A DNA stretch of 64,000 bases. Origin: Thermobispora bispora DSM 43833. Its GTDB lineage: Bacteria; Actinomycetota; Actinomycetes; Streptosporangiales; Streptosporangiaceae. Positions 46,943 to 56,395 of the stretch are shown here, in pieces. Made by a program: the position numbers and the translations under genes. The notes under the pieces are model-generated. The model had not been told where the DNA came from. It was given only the letters and a program-made list of their open reading frames with translations, and searched no databases. How positions within the stretch are numbered: position 1 is the first letter of the stretch; every line of letters begins with the position of its first letter. The stretch lies in the NCBI RefSeq assembly GCF_000092645.1, contig NC_014165.1:3224001-3288000 (forward strand), read 5' to 3'.

Positions 46943-48424
46943 TCAGCCGGCCGGGACCGCCTCCGGGGCGTCCTCGGGCTCGCGGGCGTGCCGGGGCAGG
47001 AGGCAGGAGAGCGCGAGGGCGGCCGCGAACATCGCGATGATCACCCAGACGGTGGTCTGCATGGCCCGGTCGAAGTCGGCCGCCATGGGGGCGTCACCGA
47101 GCAGGTCGAAGAAGACCGTGCCGATCAGGGCGACGCCGAGCGCGCCGCCGAGCTGCTGCACCGCGGTGAGCGTGCCGGACGCCGACCCGGTCTCCTCCGG
47201 CTCGACCCCGGCGAGCACGATGTCGAAGAACGGGGCCATGACCATGGCCTGGCCGACGCCGGTCACGGCCAGGGCCGGGACGAGCTGCCACGGGGTGAGC
47301 CCGAGGCCGGCCCAGTGGAGCGTGAGCAGCAGGCCGAGCATGCCGAGGATCTCGATGAGCAGGCCGAGGTGGAGCACCGCGCGCCCGAAGCGCCGCAGGG
47401 CCTGGGCGACCCCGAACCCGGCGACCGTCCCGATCGACCAGGGCACCATGGCGAGACCGGCCTGCAGCGTCGAGTAGCCCAGGCCGACCTGGGTGAAGAC
47501 GTTGAACACGAGGATGAGGCCGATCATGGGCGCGAAGAACGCGAGCATGGTGAGCAGCCCACCGGCGAAGGCCCGCTTGCGGAACAGGCTCGGTGTGATC
47601 AGCGGGTCGCCGCCCCGCCCGGTCTTGCGCGCCTCGTACCGGCCGAAGAAGGCGAACACCGCGGCGGAACCGGCGATCATGAGGAAGGCCCAGAGCGGCC
47701 AGCCGTGCTCGCGGCCCTGCACAAGCGGGTAGATGACGAGGAACGCGCCGAGCGCGGCGAGCAGGACGCCGGGGATGTCGAGCCGCGGCCGGTCCGCAGA
47801 CCGCGTGCCGGGCAGGAAGCGCACCCCCGCGAGCAGCGCCGCCATGCCGAGCGGCAGGTTGATCAGGAAGATCATGCGCCAGCCGGTGCCGAGGAGGTCG
47901 GCCTCCACCAGCCAGCCGCCGAGGATGGGGCCGCCGACGGAGGCGAGGCCCATGACCGGCCCGAACATGCCGAACGCCGCCTGCATCTCCTTGGGCGGGA
48001 ACATCTCCTTGATCATGCCGAGCCCCTGGGGCAGCATGACCGCGCCGAACGCGCCCTGGATCACCCGGGCGGCGATCAGCACCCCGGGGCTCCAGGCCAA
48101 CCCGCAGAGCAGCGAGCCGAGGGTGAACCCGGCGGCCCCGATGAGGAACATGCGCTTGCGGCCGGCGATGTCGCCGAGGCGGCCGCCGGTGATGAGGCCG
48201 ACGGCCATGGCGAGGGTGTAGGCCGCGCCGAGCCATTGGATGGTCGACGGGCCGCCGCCGATGTCGGCGCGGATCGACGGCGCCGCGATGTTGGTGATCA
48301 TCCCGTCGACCATGTCCATGACCTCGGCGGCGAGGATCACGAAGAGCGCCGCCCATCGCCATCGGTACGGCGCGGCGCCCGGTGGGGCGGGGGGCGGTAC
48401 GGCCGCCACGTTGGTCTGGTCCAT
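46943..48424 (-). CDS. DHA2-family MFS efflux pump (EmrB/QacA type)
   Basis: 493 residues, about 14 membrane helices. Motif A GGRLGDIAGRKRMF, the DHA2 motif C region GPILGGWLVEADLLG-like segment after helix 5, and SASGTLTAVQQLGGALG. Exports drugs using the proton gradient. ATG 48424 (MDQTNVAAVPPP) with GAGGAAGGGG upstream. Divergent from a TetR gene, with two dyads in the 191-bp gap. The pair interrupts the cofC-hup order and looks like an insertion. Confidence 0.94.
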   Translation of the reverse strand: MDQTNVAAVPPPAPPGAAPYRWRWAALFVILAAEVMDMVDGMITNIAAPSIRADIGGGPSTIQWLGAAYTLAMAVGLITGGRLGDIAGRKRMFLIGAAGFTLGSLLCGLAWSPGVLIAARVIQGAFGAVMLPQGLGMIKEMFPPKEMQAAFGMFGPVMGLASVGGPILGGWLVEADLLGTGWRMIFLINLPLGMAALLAGVRFLPGTRSADRPRLDIPGVLLAALGAFLVIYPLVQGREHGWPLWAFLMIAGSAAVFAFFGRYEARKTGRGGDPLITPSLFRKRAFAGGLLTMLAFFAPMIGLILVFNVFTQVGLGYSTLQAGLAMVPWSIGTVAGFGVAQALRRFGRAVLHLGLLIEILGMLGLLLTLHWAGLGLTPWQLVPALAVTGVGQAMVMAPFFDIVLAGVEPEETGSASGTLTAVQQLGGALGVALIGTVFFDLLGDAPMAADFDRAMQTTVWVIIAMFAAALALSCLLPRHAREPEDAPEAVPAG

Positions 48425-48441
48425 GACCCCTTCCTCGGTGG

Positions 48442-48480
48442 TGAACAATGTTCAGTAGAAGTGAGCACCGATCAGTGATC
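48442..48480. promoter_or_regulatory. candidate TetR operators for the efflux pump
   Basis: TGAACA-N1-TGTTCA (48442-48454) and GATCA-N1-TGATC (48470-48480), both perfect and in a low-GC stretch between the divergent pump and regulator. A half-site TTGTTCAA follows near 48490. Confidence 0.65.
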
Positions 48481-48615
48481 TGAGCGTTGTTCAATGACCT
48501 GTGCGGCGTTCACGATATAACGCGAACAGCGGAAAGACAAGATATATCTCGTTCACCCCGGCCGCGCCGGCCGTACCGGCGGATCACTACGATGGGCGGG
48601 ACGGCGGGAGGTGTG

Positions 48616-49344
48616 ATGACGGAGGAGGGCATCCCGGCACCGCCCTGGGAGCGTCCGCGCAAGCGAACGGTGCCGGCGCGCGTCCCGCTGACCAGGGAGC
48701 GGATCGTGGACGCCGCGTTCGCCGTCCTCGATCGCGATGGCTACGAGAAGCTGAGCATGCGCCAGGTCGCCGCCGAGCTCGGCGTCGCGGTCTCAGCGCT
48801 CTACGCGCACGTGAGCGGCAAGGACGAGCTGCTCGACCTGATGTACCACCGGCTGTTCGACGGGATGGAGGTGCCCGACCCCGACCCGGACCGCTGGCAG
48901 GAGCAGCTCAGGGAGCACATGCGCGGCATGCGCGCCCGGCTGCTGCGGCACCGGGACATGGCCCGGATCTCGATGGGCCGGGTGCCCTTCACCTCGGAGC
49001 TGCTGCCGCACGTGGAGAGGCTGCTGGCCATCCTCCGGTCCGCAGGCCTGCCGGACCGGGTCGCCGCGATCGCCGGTGATCTGATCTCCACCTACGTGGA
49101 GGGATTCGTCCTCGCCGAGGAGATCTGGCAGGAACGGCTCCGGACGGAGCGGTTCTCCTGGGACGACGTCCGCCGGGAGCTGCAGGAGTACTTCGCGTCC
49201 CTCCCCGCCGACCGCTTCCCGAACATGATCGCGCTCGCCGACCTGATGATCCAGGAGTCGAACGACTACCGGTTCGAGCTGGGCATGGAGATCCTGCTCC
49301 GCGGCCTCGCCTCCTACGTCACCGAGCCGCGGGCGAACGGCTGA
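48616..49344 (+). CDS. TetR-family repressor, TetR_C type
   Basis: 242 residues. N-terminal HTH (about 25-70; LTRERIVDAAFAVLDRDGYEKLSMRQVAAELGV trimmed pattern: RERIVDAAF then SMRQVAAELGVAVSALYAHV) and a C-terminal tetracycline-repressor-like domain. Probably represses the divergent pump and itself. ATG 48616 (MTEEGIPAPPW) follows GGGAGG closely; a GTG one codon earlier is possible. Confidence 0.92.
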   Translation: MTEEGIPAPPWERPRKRTVPARVPLTRERIVDAAFAVLDRDGYEKLSMRQVAAELGVAVSALYAHVSGKDELLDLMYHRLFDGMEVPDPDPDRWQEQLREHMRGMRARLLRHRDMARISMGRVPFTSELLPHVERLLAILRSAGLPDRVAAIAGDLISTYVEGFVLAEEIWQERLRTERFSWDDVRRELQEYFASLPADRFPNMIALADLMIQESNDYRFELGMEILLRGLASYVTEPRANG

Positions 49345-49414
49345 GCACGGTCGTAGCGGGGCCGGGCACGCGCCGGGCGCGCGTACGGCCGCGCGGCGCG
49401 GTTAGGCTGGCCGC

Positions 49415-49633
49415 GTGCAGGCCACGGTGAAGTCCTTCGACCCGGAGACCCGCTCGGGATCGGTCTTCCTCGACGACGGAACGGAGCTGCCCTTCGGCCG
49501 GGAGGCGTTCGATGCCGGGCCGCTGCGCCTGCTGCGTCCCGGGCAGCGGGTCGGCATCGTCATGGCCGAGGGCCGGATCACCTACATCACGCTCTCGACC
49601 TTCCCGGTGCCGGAGTCACCCGGATCCGGCTGA
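49415..49633 (+). CDS. small cold-shock-like (CSD) protein
   Basis: 72 residues. TVKSFDPETRSGSVFLDDGTE resembles the RNP1-bearing first half of cold-shock domains and LRPGQRVGIV the last strand, but the aromatic RNA-binding pair is reduced. Likely an OB-fold protein of unknown nucleic-acid role. GTG 49415. Lies just before the long repeat array. Confidence 0.7.
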   Translation: MQATVKSFDPETRSGSVFLDDGTELPFGREAFDAGPLRLLRPGQRVGIVMAEGRITYITLSTFPVPESPGSG

Positions 49634-49639
49634 CCGGAC

Positions 49640-50128
49640 GGGCCGGGACGCGGGCCCGGATGGCCCGGGCATGGGCCGATGGATCGGCCTGCGCGCCCGC
49701 AGGATCGGGCGTGTTGCCGATGGACCGCGTCGCCGGCCGGACGGACCAGGTATGTGAGCCGGCCGACCGGACGTGCGCCGATGGACCGGGCGTGGGCCTG
49801 GATCGACATGGTGTGCGTCCGCTGGACCGGCTGCGAGCCCGGATGGGCCGCGTGTACCCGGCGAATCCGCATGTAGCCGATGGACCGCGTCGCCGGCCGG
49901 ACGGACCAGGTGTGTGAGCCGGCCGACCGGACGTGCGCCGATGGACCGCCTGGGCCTGCATCGGCCGGACGTGGGCTCGATGGGCCGACTTCCAGCGGAT
50001 GGACCGCGTGAGCCCGGACCGGCCTGGTGTGAGCCTGATATGGCTGCGATCCCGATGGGCCGGGCGTGCACCTTACGGACCACGGCGGGTGCCGGATGGA
50101 GCGGGCGTGAGCCGGGAAGACCGGGCTT
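49640..50128. repeat. 20-bp degenerate repeat array with 160-bp duplication
   Basis: About 24 units of roughly 20 bp with core GATGGACCG(G/C)GYGTG-GCC run from about 49659 to 50120 (unit starts 49659, 49678, 49703, 49719, 49740, 49765, 49780, 49801, 49821, 49842, 49863, 49879 ...). A higher-order copy is clear: 49716-49788 recurs at 49876-49948 (73 bp, one mismatch), offset 160 bp. No coding sense. Lies between the cold-shock-like gene and hup. Confidence 0.85.
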
Positions 50129-50157
50129 GAGCGGCGCCCACCTACCGGGCGCCGCTC
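50129..50157 (-). terminator. hup terminator
   Basis: Perfect 11-bp arms (GAGCGGCGCCC and complement) with a 7-base loop, 17 bp past the hup stop on the minus strand. Confidence 0.8.
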
Positions 50158-50174
50158 GCGGCGTCGGCGACCGG

Positions 50175-50471
50175 TTACTTCTTCTTGGCGGCCTTGCCCC
50201 CGGCGTTGACGAGCTCCTTGAACTCGGCCCCCGGCCGGAACCGGGGAGCCCAGCTCTCCTCAACCTTGATCGGGGCGCCGGTGGAAGGGTTGCGAGCGGT
50301 GCGGGCGGGCTTGTGGACCATCTCGAAGGCGCCGAAGCCGGTGATCGACACCTTGTCCCCCCGGGCGACCGCGTTTTGGATCGTCTCGAGGACCGCGTTG
50401 ACCGCCTCGGTGGCCGTCTTCTTGTCTCCGACGCGGTCGGCGATCGCCTCGACGAGTTCCCTCTTGTTCAT
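50175..50471 (-). CDS. hup: HU-family DNA-binding protein
   Basis: 98 residues. N-terminus MNKRELVEAIADRVG, saddle arm GFGAFEMVHKPARTARNPSTG and C-terminal FKPG-type FRPGAEFKELV, then a short AAKKK tail. Bends and compacts DNA. The Streptomyces gene at the matching place (hupS) carries a long Lys-rich tail, which is missing here. ATG 50471 with GGGGGAGG upstream. Downstream is a perfect hairpin. Confidence 0.96.
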   Translation of the reverse strand: MNKRELVEAIADRVGDKKTATEAVNAVLETIQNAVARGDKVSITGFGAFEMVHKPARTARNPSTGAPIKVEESWAPRFRPGAEFKELVNAGGKAAKKK

Positions 50472-50713
50472 TTGTTCCTCCCCCTTACGCGGTTGAAGGT
50501 AGGGGACGAAATCACTGGACTCAATCACTGGGGGGCATGTTCGCCGCTCGGCGTGTCGGCGGCGCCCTCCCAAATGGGCGGGGAACGCGCCGAACCGGGC
50601 ACCGGGCGGGCGGTCCGCGTCGCCTCGTCACTGCTCGCGGATAGCCGTGTCAAGCGCGTTATTTCCCCTTCCAGCGGGGCTAACGCGCTTTCCGGCCGTC
50701 GGAGAACGCGAAA

Positions 50714-50742
50714 GCGGCGATGCGCCGGTCGCGCATCGCCGC
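50714..50742 (-). terminator. leuCD terminator
   Basis: Perfect 12-bp arms (GCGGCGATGCGC and complement) with a 5-base loop, 21 bp after the leuD stop on the minus strand, followed by TTTCG. Confidence 0.8.
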
Positions 50743-50763
50743 CTCAGGAACCGCCGGGATGGG

Positions 50764-51351
50764 TCACAGGGTCGTCGGGAGCCACGGCTGGCGGCGCTTC
50801 TCGTACGCCTCGATCTCGGCCTCGTGGCGGAGGGTGAGGCCGATGTCGTCGAGGCCCTCCATGAGCCGCCAGCGGGTGTAGTCGTCGATCTCGAAGGGGT
50901 ACACCTGGTCGCCGGTGCGCACCTGGCGCTCGACCAGGTCCACGGTGATCTCGGTCTTGGGCTCGGCCTCGGTCAGGTCCTGGAGGCGCTCGACCACGTC
51001 CTCGGGGAGCACGACCGGGAGCAGGCCCTGCTTGGTGGCGTTGTTCCGGAAGATGTCCCCGAAGCGCGGCGAGATGACCACGCGGAAGCCGTACTGCTGG
51101 AGGGCCCAGACGGCGTGCTCACGGGAGGAGCCGGTGCCGAAGTCCGGGCCGGCGATGAGGATCGAGGCCCCGTCGTAGGCGGGGTTGTTCAGGACGAAGT
51201 CGGGGTCCTCCCGCCACGCGGCGAACAGACCCTCCTCGAAACCGGTGCGGCTCACCCGCTTCAGCCAGACGGCCGGGATGATCTGGTCGGTGTCCACGTT
51301 GCTGCGCCGCAGCGGTACGGCCCGGCCGGTGTGTGTGGTGAACGGTTCCAT
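50764..51351 (-). CDS. leuD: 3-isopropylmalate dehydratase, small subunit
   Basis: 195 residues. [30 protein letters not shown] and [12 protein letters not shown] are the swivelling-domain motifs of LeuD. Works with LeuC in leucine synthesis. ATG 51351 with GGAAAG upstream; 71 bp after leuC. Confidence 0.97.
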   Translation of the reverse strand: MEPFTTHTGRAVPLRRSNVDTDQIIPAVWLKRVSRTGFEEGLFAAWREDPDFVLNNPAYDGASILIAGPDFGTGSSREHAVWALQQYGFRVVISPRFGDIFRNNATKQGLLPVVLPEDVVERLQDLTEAEPKTEITVDLVERQVRTGDQVYPFEIDDYTRWRLMEGLDDIGLTLRHEAEIEAYEKRRQPWLPTTL

Positions 51352-51422
51352 CAGCTTTCCTACGCTTTCGGTCGGTACGGGAAGGCCGGTCGGCGGCGCG
51401 CCCGCGGGGGCGCGCCGGATCG

Positions 51423-52811
51423 TCACAGCAGGTCGGCCGGGGCGGTGAGCCGCCCGGTGACCGCGGTCGCCGCGGCCACGGCCGGGGAGACGAGGTGGGT
51501 GCGGCCGCCCTTGCCCTGCCGCCCCTCGAAGTTGCGGTTGGAGGTCGAGGCGCAGCGCTCGCCCGGCTTGAGGGTGTCCGGGTTCATGCCGAGGCACATG
51601 GAGCAGCCGGCGGTCCGCCACTCGGCGCCGGCCGCCTTGAAGATCTCGTCGAGGCCCTCGGCCTCGGCGGCGCGGCGCACCTCCATCGACCCGGGGACGA
51701 TGAGCGTGCGGGTGACGACCTTGCGGCCGCGGAGGATCTCGGCGGCGGCGCGCAGGTCCTCGATCCGGCCGTTGGTGCAGGACCCCACGAAGACGGTGTC
51801 GATCTTGATCTCCCGCAGCGGCGTGCCGGGGGTGAGCCCCATGTACTGCAGGGCCCGCTCGGCCGCCGCCCGCTCGATCGGGTCGTCGAAGTCGTCGGGC
51901 GAGGGCACGACCGAGTCGAGCGGCGCACCCTGACCCGGGTTGGTGCCCCAGGTGACGAACGGCGAGAGCGTGGTGGCGTCGATCTCGACGACCTTGTCGA
52001 AGACGGCGTCGTCGTCGGTGCGCAGGGTCTTCCAGTACTCGAGGGCCTGCTCCCACAGGGCCCCCTTCGGGGCGTGCGGGCGGCCCTCCAGGTACGCGAA
52101 CGTGGTGTCGTCCGGCGCGATCATGCCGGCCCGGGCACCGGCCTCGATCGACATGTTGCAGACGGTCATCCGGCCCTCCATGGAGAGCTTCCGGATGGCC
52201 TCGCCGCGGTACTCGACGATGTGGCCCTGGCCGCCGCCCGTGCCGATCTTCGCGATGATGGCGAGGATGAGGTCCTTGGCGGTCACGCCGACGGGGAGGT
52301 CGCCCTTGACCTCGATCGCCATGGTCTTCGGCCGGTAGGCGGGGAGCGTCTGGGTGGCGAGCACGTGCTCGACCTCGGAGGTGCCGATGCCGAAGGCGAG
52401 GGCGCCGAAGGCCCCGTGGGTCGAGGTGTGGGAGTCACCGCAGACGATCGTCATGCCCGGCTGGGTGAGCCCGAACTGCGGGCCGATGATGTGCACCACG
52501 CCCTGGCCGGGGTCGCCCATCGGGTGGAGCCGGATGCCGAACTCGGCCGCGTTCTTGCGCAGGGTCTCGACCTGCGTGCGGGAGATCGGGTCGGTGATCG
52601 GCCCCAGGACGGTCGGGACGTTGTGGTCCTCGGTGGCGATCGTGAGGTCGGGGCGGCGTACCTTCCGGCCGCTGAGACGCAGACCGTCGAACGCCTGCGG
52701 GCTGGTCACCTCGTGGACGAGGTGCAGGTCGATGTAGAGCAGGTCGGGTTCGCCCTCCGCGCGGCGCACGACGTGCTGCTCCCAGATTTTCTCGGCCAGT
52801 GTGCGACCCAT
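51423..52811 (-). CDS. leuC: 3-isopropylmalate dehydratase, large subunit
   Basis: 462 residues. Aconitase fold with the three [4Fe-4S] Cys: [11 protein letters not shown] and [12 protein letters not shown]; also [13 protein letters not shown]. Isomerises 2- to 3-isopropylmalate. ATG 52811. Divergent from ndgR, with two dyads in the 135-bp gap, as in Streptomyces where NdgR controls leuCD. Confidence 0.97.
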   Translation of the reverse strand: MGRTLAEKIWEQHVVRRAEGEPDLLYIDLHLVHEVTSPQAFDGLRLSGRKVRRPDLTIATEDHNVPTVLGPITDPISRTQVETLRKNAAEFGIRLHPMGDPGQGVVHIIGPQFGLTQPGMTIVCGDSHTSTHGAFGALAFGIGTSEVEHVLATQTLPAYRPKTMAIEVKGDLPVGVTAKDLILAIIAKIGTGGGQGHIVEYRGEAIRKLSMEGRMTVCNMSIEAGARAGMIAPDDTTFAYLEGRPHAPKGALWEQALEYWKTLRTDDDAVFDKVVEIDATTLSPFVTWGTNPGQGAPLDSVVPSPDDFDDPIERAAAERALQYMGLTPGTPLREIKIDTVFVGSCTNGRIEDLRAAAEILRGRKVVTRTLIVPGSMEVRRAAEAEGLDEIFKAAGAEWRTAGCSMCLGMNPDTLKPGERCASTSNRNFEGRQGKGGRTHLVSPAVAAATAVTGRLTAPADLL

Positions 52812-52849
52812 GGCTCCGACGACCTCCTCGCGTTCCGCCTCCGGATGTC

Positions 52850-52862
52850 TCTCATTGTGAGA
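52850..52862. promoter_or_regulatory. dyad on the leuC side of the ndgR-leuC gap
   Basis: TCTCA-N3-TGAGA, perfect, about 40 bp before the leuC start. Together with the dyad at 52916-52932 it shares a TCTC/GAGA core. Confidence 0.55.
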
Positions 52863-52915
52863 CGACGTTTCGTTATACGGACACACTATGCGGGATTCCC
52901 CATCAGCGCATTTGC

Positions 52916-52932
52916 GTCTCGGATTTCGAGAC
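52916..52932. promoter_or_regulatory. dyad on the ndgR side
   Basis: GTCTCG-N5-CGAGAC, perfect 6-bp arms, 14 bp before the ndgR ATG. Suggests NdgR autoregulation. Confidence 0.6.
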
Positions 52933-52946
52933 GGCAGTATCGGGGT

Positions 52947-53672
52947 ATGGACAACTCTAGCGGGGTCGGAGTACTCGATAAGGCCGTTCTCGTACTCAAC
53001 GCACTGGAGGCGGGCCCCGCGTCCCTCGCGCAGCTCGTTCAGGCGACCGGCCTGGCCCGGCCGACGGCACACCGCCTGGCGGTGGCACTCGAACACCACC
53101 GTATCGTCTCGCGCGACTCCCAGGGACGCTTCATCCTCGGGCCGCGGCTCGCCGAGCTGTCCAGCGCCGCCGGTGAGGACCGGCTGCTCGCCGTGGCCAC
53201 CCCCGTCCTCACCCAGCTCCGCGACATGACCGGCGAGAGCGCCCAGCTCTACCGCCGGCAGGGGGACGAGCGGGTCTGCGTGGCCGCCGCAGAGCGGACC
53301 AGCGGCCTGCGCGACACCGTGCCCGTCGGCGCCGCCCTCCCCATGACGGCCGGATCGGCGGCACAGGTCCTGCTCGCCTGGGAGGAGCCGGAGCGGCTCC
53401 ACCGCGGCCTGCGCGGCGCCAAGTTCACCGCCGCGACGCTCGCCAGCGTCCGCCGGCGAGGGTGGGCGCACAGCGTCGGGGAGCGCGAACCGGGCGTGGC
53501 GAGCGTCTCCGCGCCCATCCGCGGCGCCGGGGGCAAGGTGATCGCCGCCATCTCCGTCTCCGGCCCCATCGAGCGGCTCACCCGCACGCCGGGCCGGCTG
53601 TTCGCCAAGCCGGTCGTCGCCGCGGCCGAGAAGATCACCGAGGCGCTGCGCCGGTCCGACGGCGGTTATTGA
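52947..53672 (+). CDS. ndgR: IclR-family regulator NdgR
   Basis: 241 residues. Winged HTH (about 8-65; [39 protein letters not shown]) and an effector domain ending in [11 protein letters not shown]. Sequence and position divergent from leuCD identify the actinobacterial NdgR/AreB, which controls leucine and other amino-acid genes and links them to antibiotic production. ATG 52947 has a weak ribosome site (GGGG). Confidence 0.95.
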   Translation: MDNSSGVGVLDKAVLVLNALEAGPASLAQLVQATGLARPTAHRLAVALEHHRIVSRDSQGRFILGPRLAELSSAAGEDRLLAVATPVLTQLRDMTGESAQLYRRQGDERVCVAAAERTSGLRDTVPVGAALPMTAGSAAQVLLAWEEPERLHRGLRGAKFTAATLASVRRRGWAHSVGEREPGVASVSAPIRGAGGKVIAAISVSGPIERLTRTPGRLFAKPVVAAAEKITEALRRSDGGY

Positions 53673-53724
53673 TCGGCGGCGAATCGATTAGGGCACCTCG
53701 AGGTGTACGGCCTAGTCTGGCGGG

Positions 53725-55497
53725 GTGAGCGAGCACATCGAGGCGGCCACCGCCGAACTGCGTCCGCTGCTTGAGGACTTCATCCTCTGGGCGCCCGAGC
53801 ACGCGCCCGGTGGCGATCCCACCCTGGTCGGCCCGGCGGTGCTCTGGCACCGCCTCGTCGCGAGCGACGACGTGGGCCGGTGGACGCGGGACCAGCTGCG
53901 CGCCGTCCTGCTGGAGCAGGTGCCCCAGGTCGTGGAGCACCGGGCAGCGGCCGAGGGCATGCTGCCCGCGCTCGGCGCCTACCTGCGGTTCCTCGACGCG
54001 ACCGGGCGGCTCTCCCCGGGGTCCGATCCGCTCGAGGCGCTGCTGGCCGAGCTCGATGCGCTCGAGGACGACTTCCTCGCCGCCGTCGACGCCGCCGCCC
54101 CGGGCCGCGGCGCGGGCGCGGACGAGGACGAAGACGGGTACGACGACGAGGACGCCGGCGAAGCCGGAGAGGCCGACGACGACGTCGGCGACGACGACCT
54201 CGGCGAGGCGGGCTCCGGTCTCGGCGACTTCGAGCCGTTCGCCGACGAGATCGCCGAGCTGCCCGCCATCCGGCTCCGCTCCGACGCCGAGCTCGCCGAG
54301 GCGGCCCGGCGCGCCCCGCTGATCGCCCAGGCGCGGGACCTGGCGCTCTGGGTGGGCACCGGGCGGAAGCTGGGCGAGAAGACCCTGCTCAGCGACGACG
54401 AGCTCGCCGATGCGATGCGGACGCTCGGGCTGGCCGACCCCAAGCGGCTGTGGAACCTGTGGAACCTCGCCGTCGATCTGGAGTTCCTCGTCCCGGAGGG
54501 CGAGGACGCGGTCAGCGCCGGCTCCGACGTGGCCGACTGGCCCTTCGACGATGACGACGACACCCTCGACGTGTGGATGGCGGGCCTCCGGTCCATCGAC
54601 TACGGCGACCCCGAGCTCGACGACGAGGACCTCACCGTGGCGCTCTCCGGGCTCACCCGCGCGCTGCTGATCCGGCTGCTCCTGGCCGGCGGCTCCCGCG
54701 CGCTGCCTGGGCTGCGGGACGAGCTCGGCGCGGCCGCCGCGGAGTGCGACGACCTCGGCCTCGACGCCTGGGCGGCCGCCGGCGACCCGCTCGCCCCGGT
54801 GCTCTCCTGGCTGACCGGGTACGGCATGGTCACCGTCGAGGGGGACCCCGAGGAGGGCACGGTCACCCTCACCCCGCTCGGCACGGAAGGCCTCGTCCAC
54901 CTGCTGGAAGACGAGGACATCGAGGTGGACGCCCGGCCGGCGGTCGACGTGATGAGCGCGCTCGACCTGCTGGTGTGCAGCGCGGACCTGCCCGAGGAGG
55001 AGGCCGATCGCGAGTTCGCCGCGTGGCTCGCCCTGCGCAGCCCGGCCGAGGCCGCGGCTGAGCTGCTCTCGGCCGCCGCGGTGGACGAGTCCGACGCGCT
55101 CGTGCGGGTCCAGGCGGCCAGCCTGGTGGGCACGCTCGGCGAGGCCGCCGTCCCCGCCTGGCGGGAGGCCCTCGCCCGGCCGTCGCTGCGGCCGTACGCG
55201 GTGACCCACCTCGCCCAGCTCGGGGCCGAGGGCGCGCCGCGGCCGACCCGGGCCGACACGCACTGGCTCATTCTCGACATGTGGACGATCGCCCACGAGC
55301 TGGGCCGCACCGAGTTCCTCAGCAGCCTGCACGACATCGGCCCGGTGCCGGCGCTGCTCGGGCTCCTCGACACGATCTGGAAGGTGCGGCATCCGCACCT
55401 GGAGCGGCTGCTCGAGGCGATCGCGGCGACGCACGAGGATCCGCGGGTGGTCAAGGCGGCGCGCCGGGCGCTAGTGAGAGCACGCGCCGGCGAGTGA
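53725..55497 (+). CDS. acidic HEAT-like hypothetical protein, 590 aa
   Basis: 590 residues, very acidic. A helical N-terminal part (1-120), an Asp/Glu-rich spacer (about 130-165, [20 protein letters not shown]), then a helical region ([39 protein letters not shown]) and a C-terminal alpha-solenoid (about 410-590) whose pieces ([20 protein letters not shown]) look like HEAT/PBS repeats. No enzyme motif. I do not recognise a function; similar proteins occur in Streptosporangiales, sometimes annotated near plasmid pRiA4b ORF-3-like proteins. 52 bp after ndgR on the same strand, so possibly co-transcribed. Confidence 0.8.
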   Translation: MSEHIEAATAELRPLLEDFILWAPEHAPGGDPTLVGPAVLWHRLVASDDVGRWTRDQLRAVLLEQVPQVVEHRAAAEGMLPALGAYLRFLDATGRLSPGSDPLEALLAELDALEDDFLAAVDAAAPGRGAGADEDEDGYDDEDAGEAGEADDDVGDDDLGEAGSGLGDFEPFADEIAELPAIRLRSDAELAEAARRAPLIAQARDLALWVGTGRKLGEKTLLSDDELADAMRTLGLADPKRLWNLWNLAVDLEFLVPEGEDAVSAGSDVADWPFDDDDDTLDVWMAGLRSIDYGDPELDDEDLTVALSGLTRALLIRLLLAGGSRALPGLRDELGAAAAECDDLGLDAWAAAGDPLAPVLSWLTGYGMVTVEGDPEEGTVTLTPLGTEGLVHLLEDEDIEVDARPAVDVMSALDLLVCSADLPEEEADREFAAWLALRSPAEAAAELLSAAAVDESDALVRVQAASLVGTLGEAAVPAWREALARPSLRPYAVTHLAQLGAEGAPRPTRADTHWLILDMWTIAHELGRTEFLSSLHDIGPVPALLGLLDTIWKVRHPHLERLLEAIAATHEDPRVVKAARRALVRARAGE

Positions 55498-56049
55498 CCA
55501 CCTCCGCGCCCGCGTGAGCCGTACGGCACGGCTCCGGCGCGCTCAGGAGGCCGGGAAGCGCCCCAGGACGCCTGCCCATGGTCTTTTGCGCGTCGGGCCG
55601 CCACCGCCCGGCCAGGACGCGCGGCACGCGCGTGCCCGGACGGATCGAGGCCGCCCCAGCGGTTCGATCGACCTCCCGGGGCACGTGCGTGCGCGGAGGG
55701 GCGTGCATGCCGGGTGCGCGGGGCGGTGCGCGCGGCTCCTCTCCCCCACCGAGAAGCGGCGGGCCTCTCCCCTCCTCGAGAAGACGGTGATCACCATCGG
55801 CCGGCCCGCCCACGCCACGGGCACGGCACGCTCTCCGTGGGCGGCGGGGACGTGCGTGCCGCGGGTGTGCCGCCGGGGTCGTTCCCCGGCACGGCTGGGC
55901 CGCTCGCGAGGATCGCGGACGCCCTGGGTGACGCGGTAAGCCGTCCCTGAGGCGCCGGGGCCGCTCCCTGGCGGCGGGGCGCCGGTCGGACGCCGGGCGG
56001 GCGTTCGGGACGATGCTTCCGGGATGGTGGAGATCGGTGGAGAAACACA
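55498..56049. other. 550-bp gap before the tRNA cluster, no gene seen
   Basis: GC-rich with recurring GCACGTGCGTGC-like words (near 55681 and 55849) and CACGCGCGTGCC near 55625. Open frames are low-complexity. No gene or known element. Confidence 0.5.
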
Positions 56050-56074
56050 AACGCCGCCTCGAACGGGCGGCGTT
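56050..56074 (-). terminator. terminator of the tRNA cluster
   Basis: 9-bp perfect arms (AACGCCGCC and complement) with a 7-base loop followed on the minus strand by TTTGTGTTTC, 36 bp past the last tRNA. Confidence 0.85.
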
Positions 56075-56110
56075 CTGACCGTGGACGACGGGATCTCGCG
56101 TCCGCAGTGC

Positions 56111-56186
56111 TGGTAGTCCCGAGCGGATTCGAACCGCCGTTACCGCCTTGAGAGGGCGGCGTCCTAGGCCTCTAGACGACGGGACC
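56111..56186 (-). tRNA. tRNA-Glu (anticodon CTC), copy 2
   Basis: Cloverleaf on the minus strand: 5' GGTCCCG pairs with the 3' acceptor (G1-U72), loop CTCTCAA carries anticodon CTC for GAG, T-loop GGTTCGAATCC, CCA encoded. Identical to the copy at 56202-56277; the 86 bp at 56103-56188 equals 56194-56279, so the gene was tandemly duplicated in a 91-bp unit. Confidence 0.97.
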
Positions 56187-56201
56187 TCGTGTTCGCAGTG
56201 C

Positions 56202-56277
56202 TGGTAGTCCCGAGCGGATTCGAACCGCCGTTACCGCCTTGAGAGGGCGGCGTCCTAGGCCTCTAGACGACGGGACC
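56202..56277 (-). tRNA. tRNA-Glu (anticodon CTC), copy 1
   Basis: Same sequence as the next copy, 15 bp apart from it. CCA encoded. Co-transcribed with the tRNA-Gln upstream; close to gltX, which charges it. Confidence 0.97.
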
Positions 56278-56323
56278 TCAACACTGCGTGTTGTCAACAA
56301 AGGATCCCCTTACAGGGAACCAG

Positions 56324-56395
56324 CTGGGGTACCAGGACTCGAACCTAGACTAGCGGAGCCAGAATCCGCCGGGCTGCCAATTACCCCATACCCCA
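56324..56395 (-). tRNA. tRNA-Gln (anticodon CTG)
   Basis: 72 nt on the minus strand: acceptor TGGGGTA/TACCCCA, D-arm GGGTAATTGGCAGCCC, loop TTCTGGC with anticodon CTG for CAG, T-loop GGTTCGAGTCC, discriminator G; CCA not encoded. First gene of the cluster. In organisms without GlnRS, GltX also charges this tRNA, followed by GatCAB. Confidence 0.95.

Noticed and set aside
49640-50128. CRISPR array or surface-protein repeats
   Set aside because: Roughly 20-bp units run head to tail without spacers, and no frame gives a stable repeat protein with a start.
55498-56049. Small genes in the gap before the tRNAs
   Set aside because: Frames on all strands are similarly low-complexity and lack ribosome sites.
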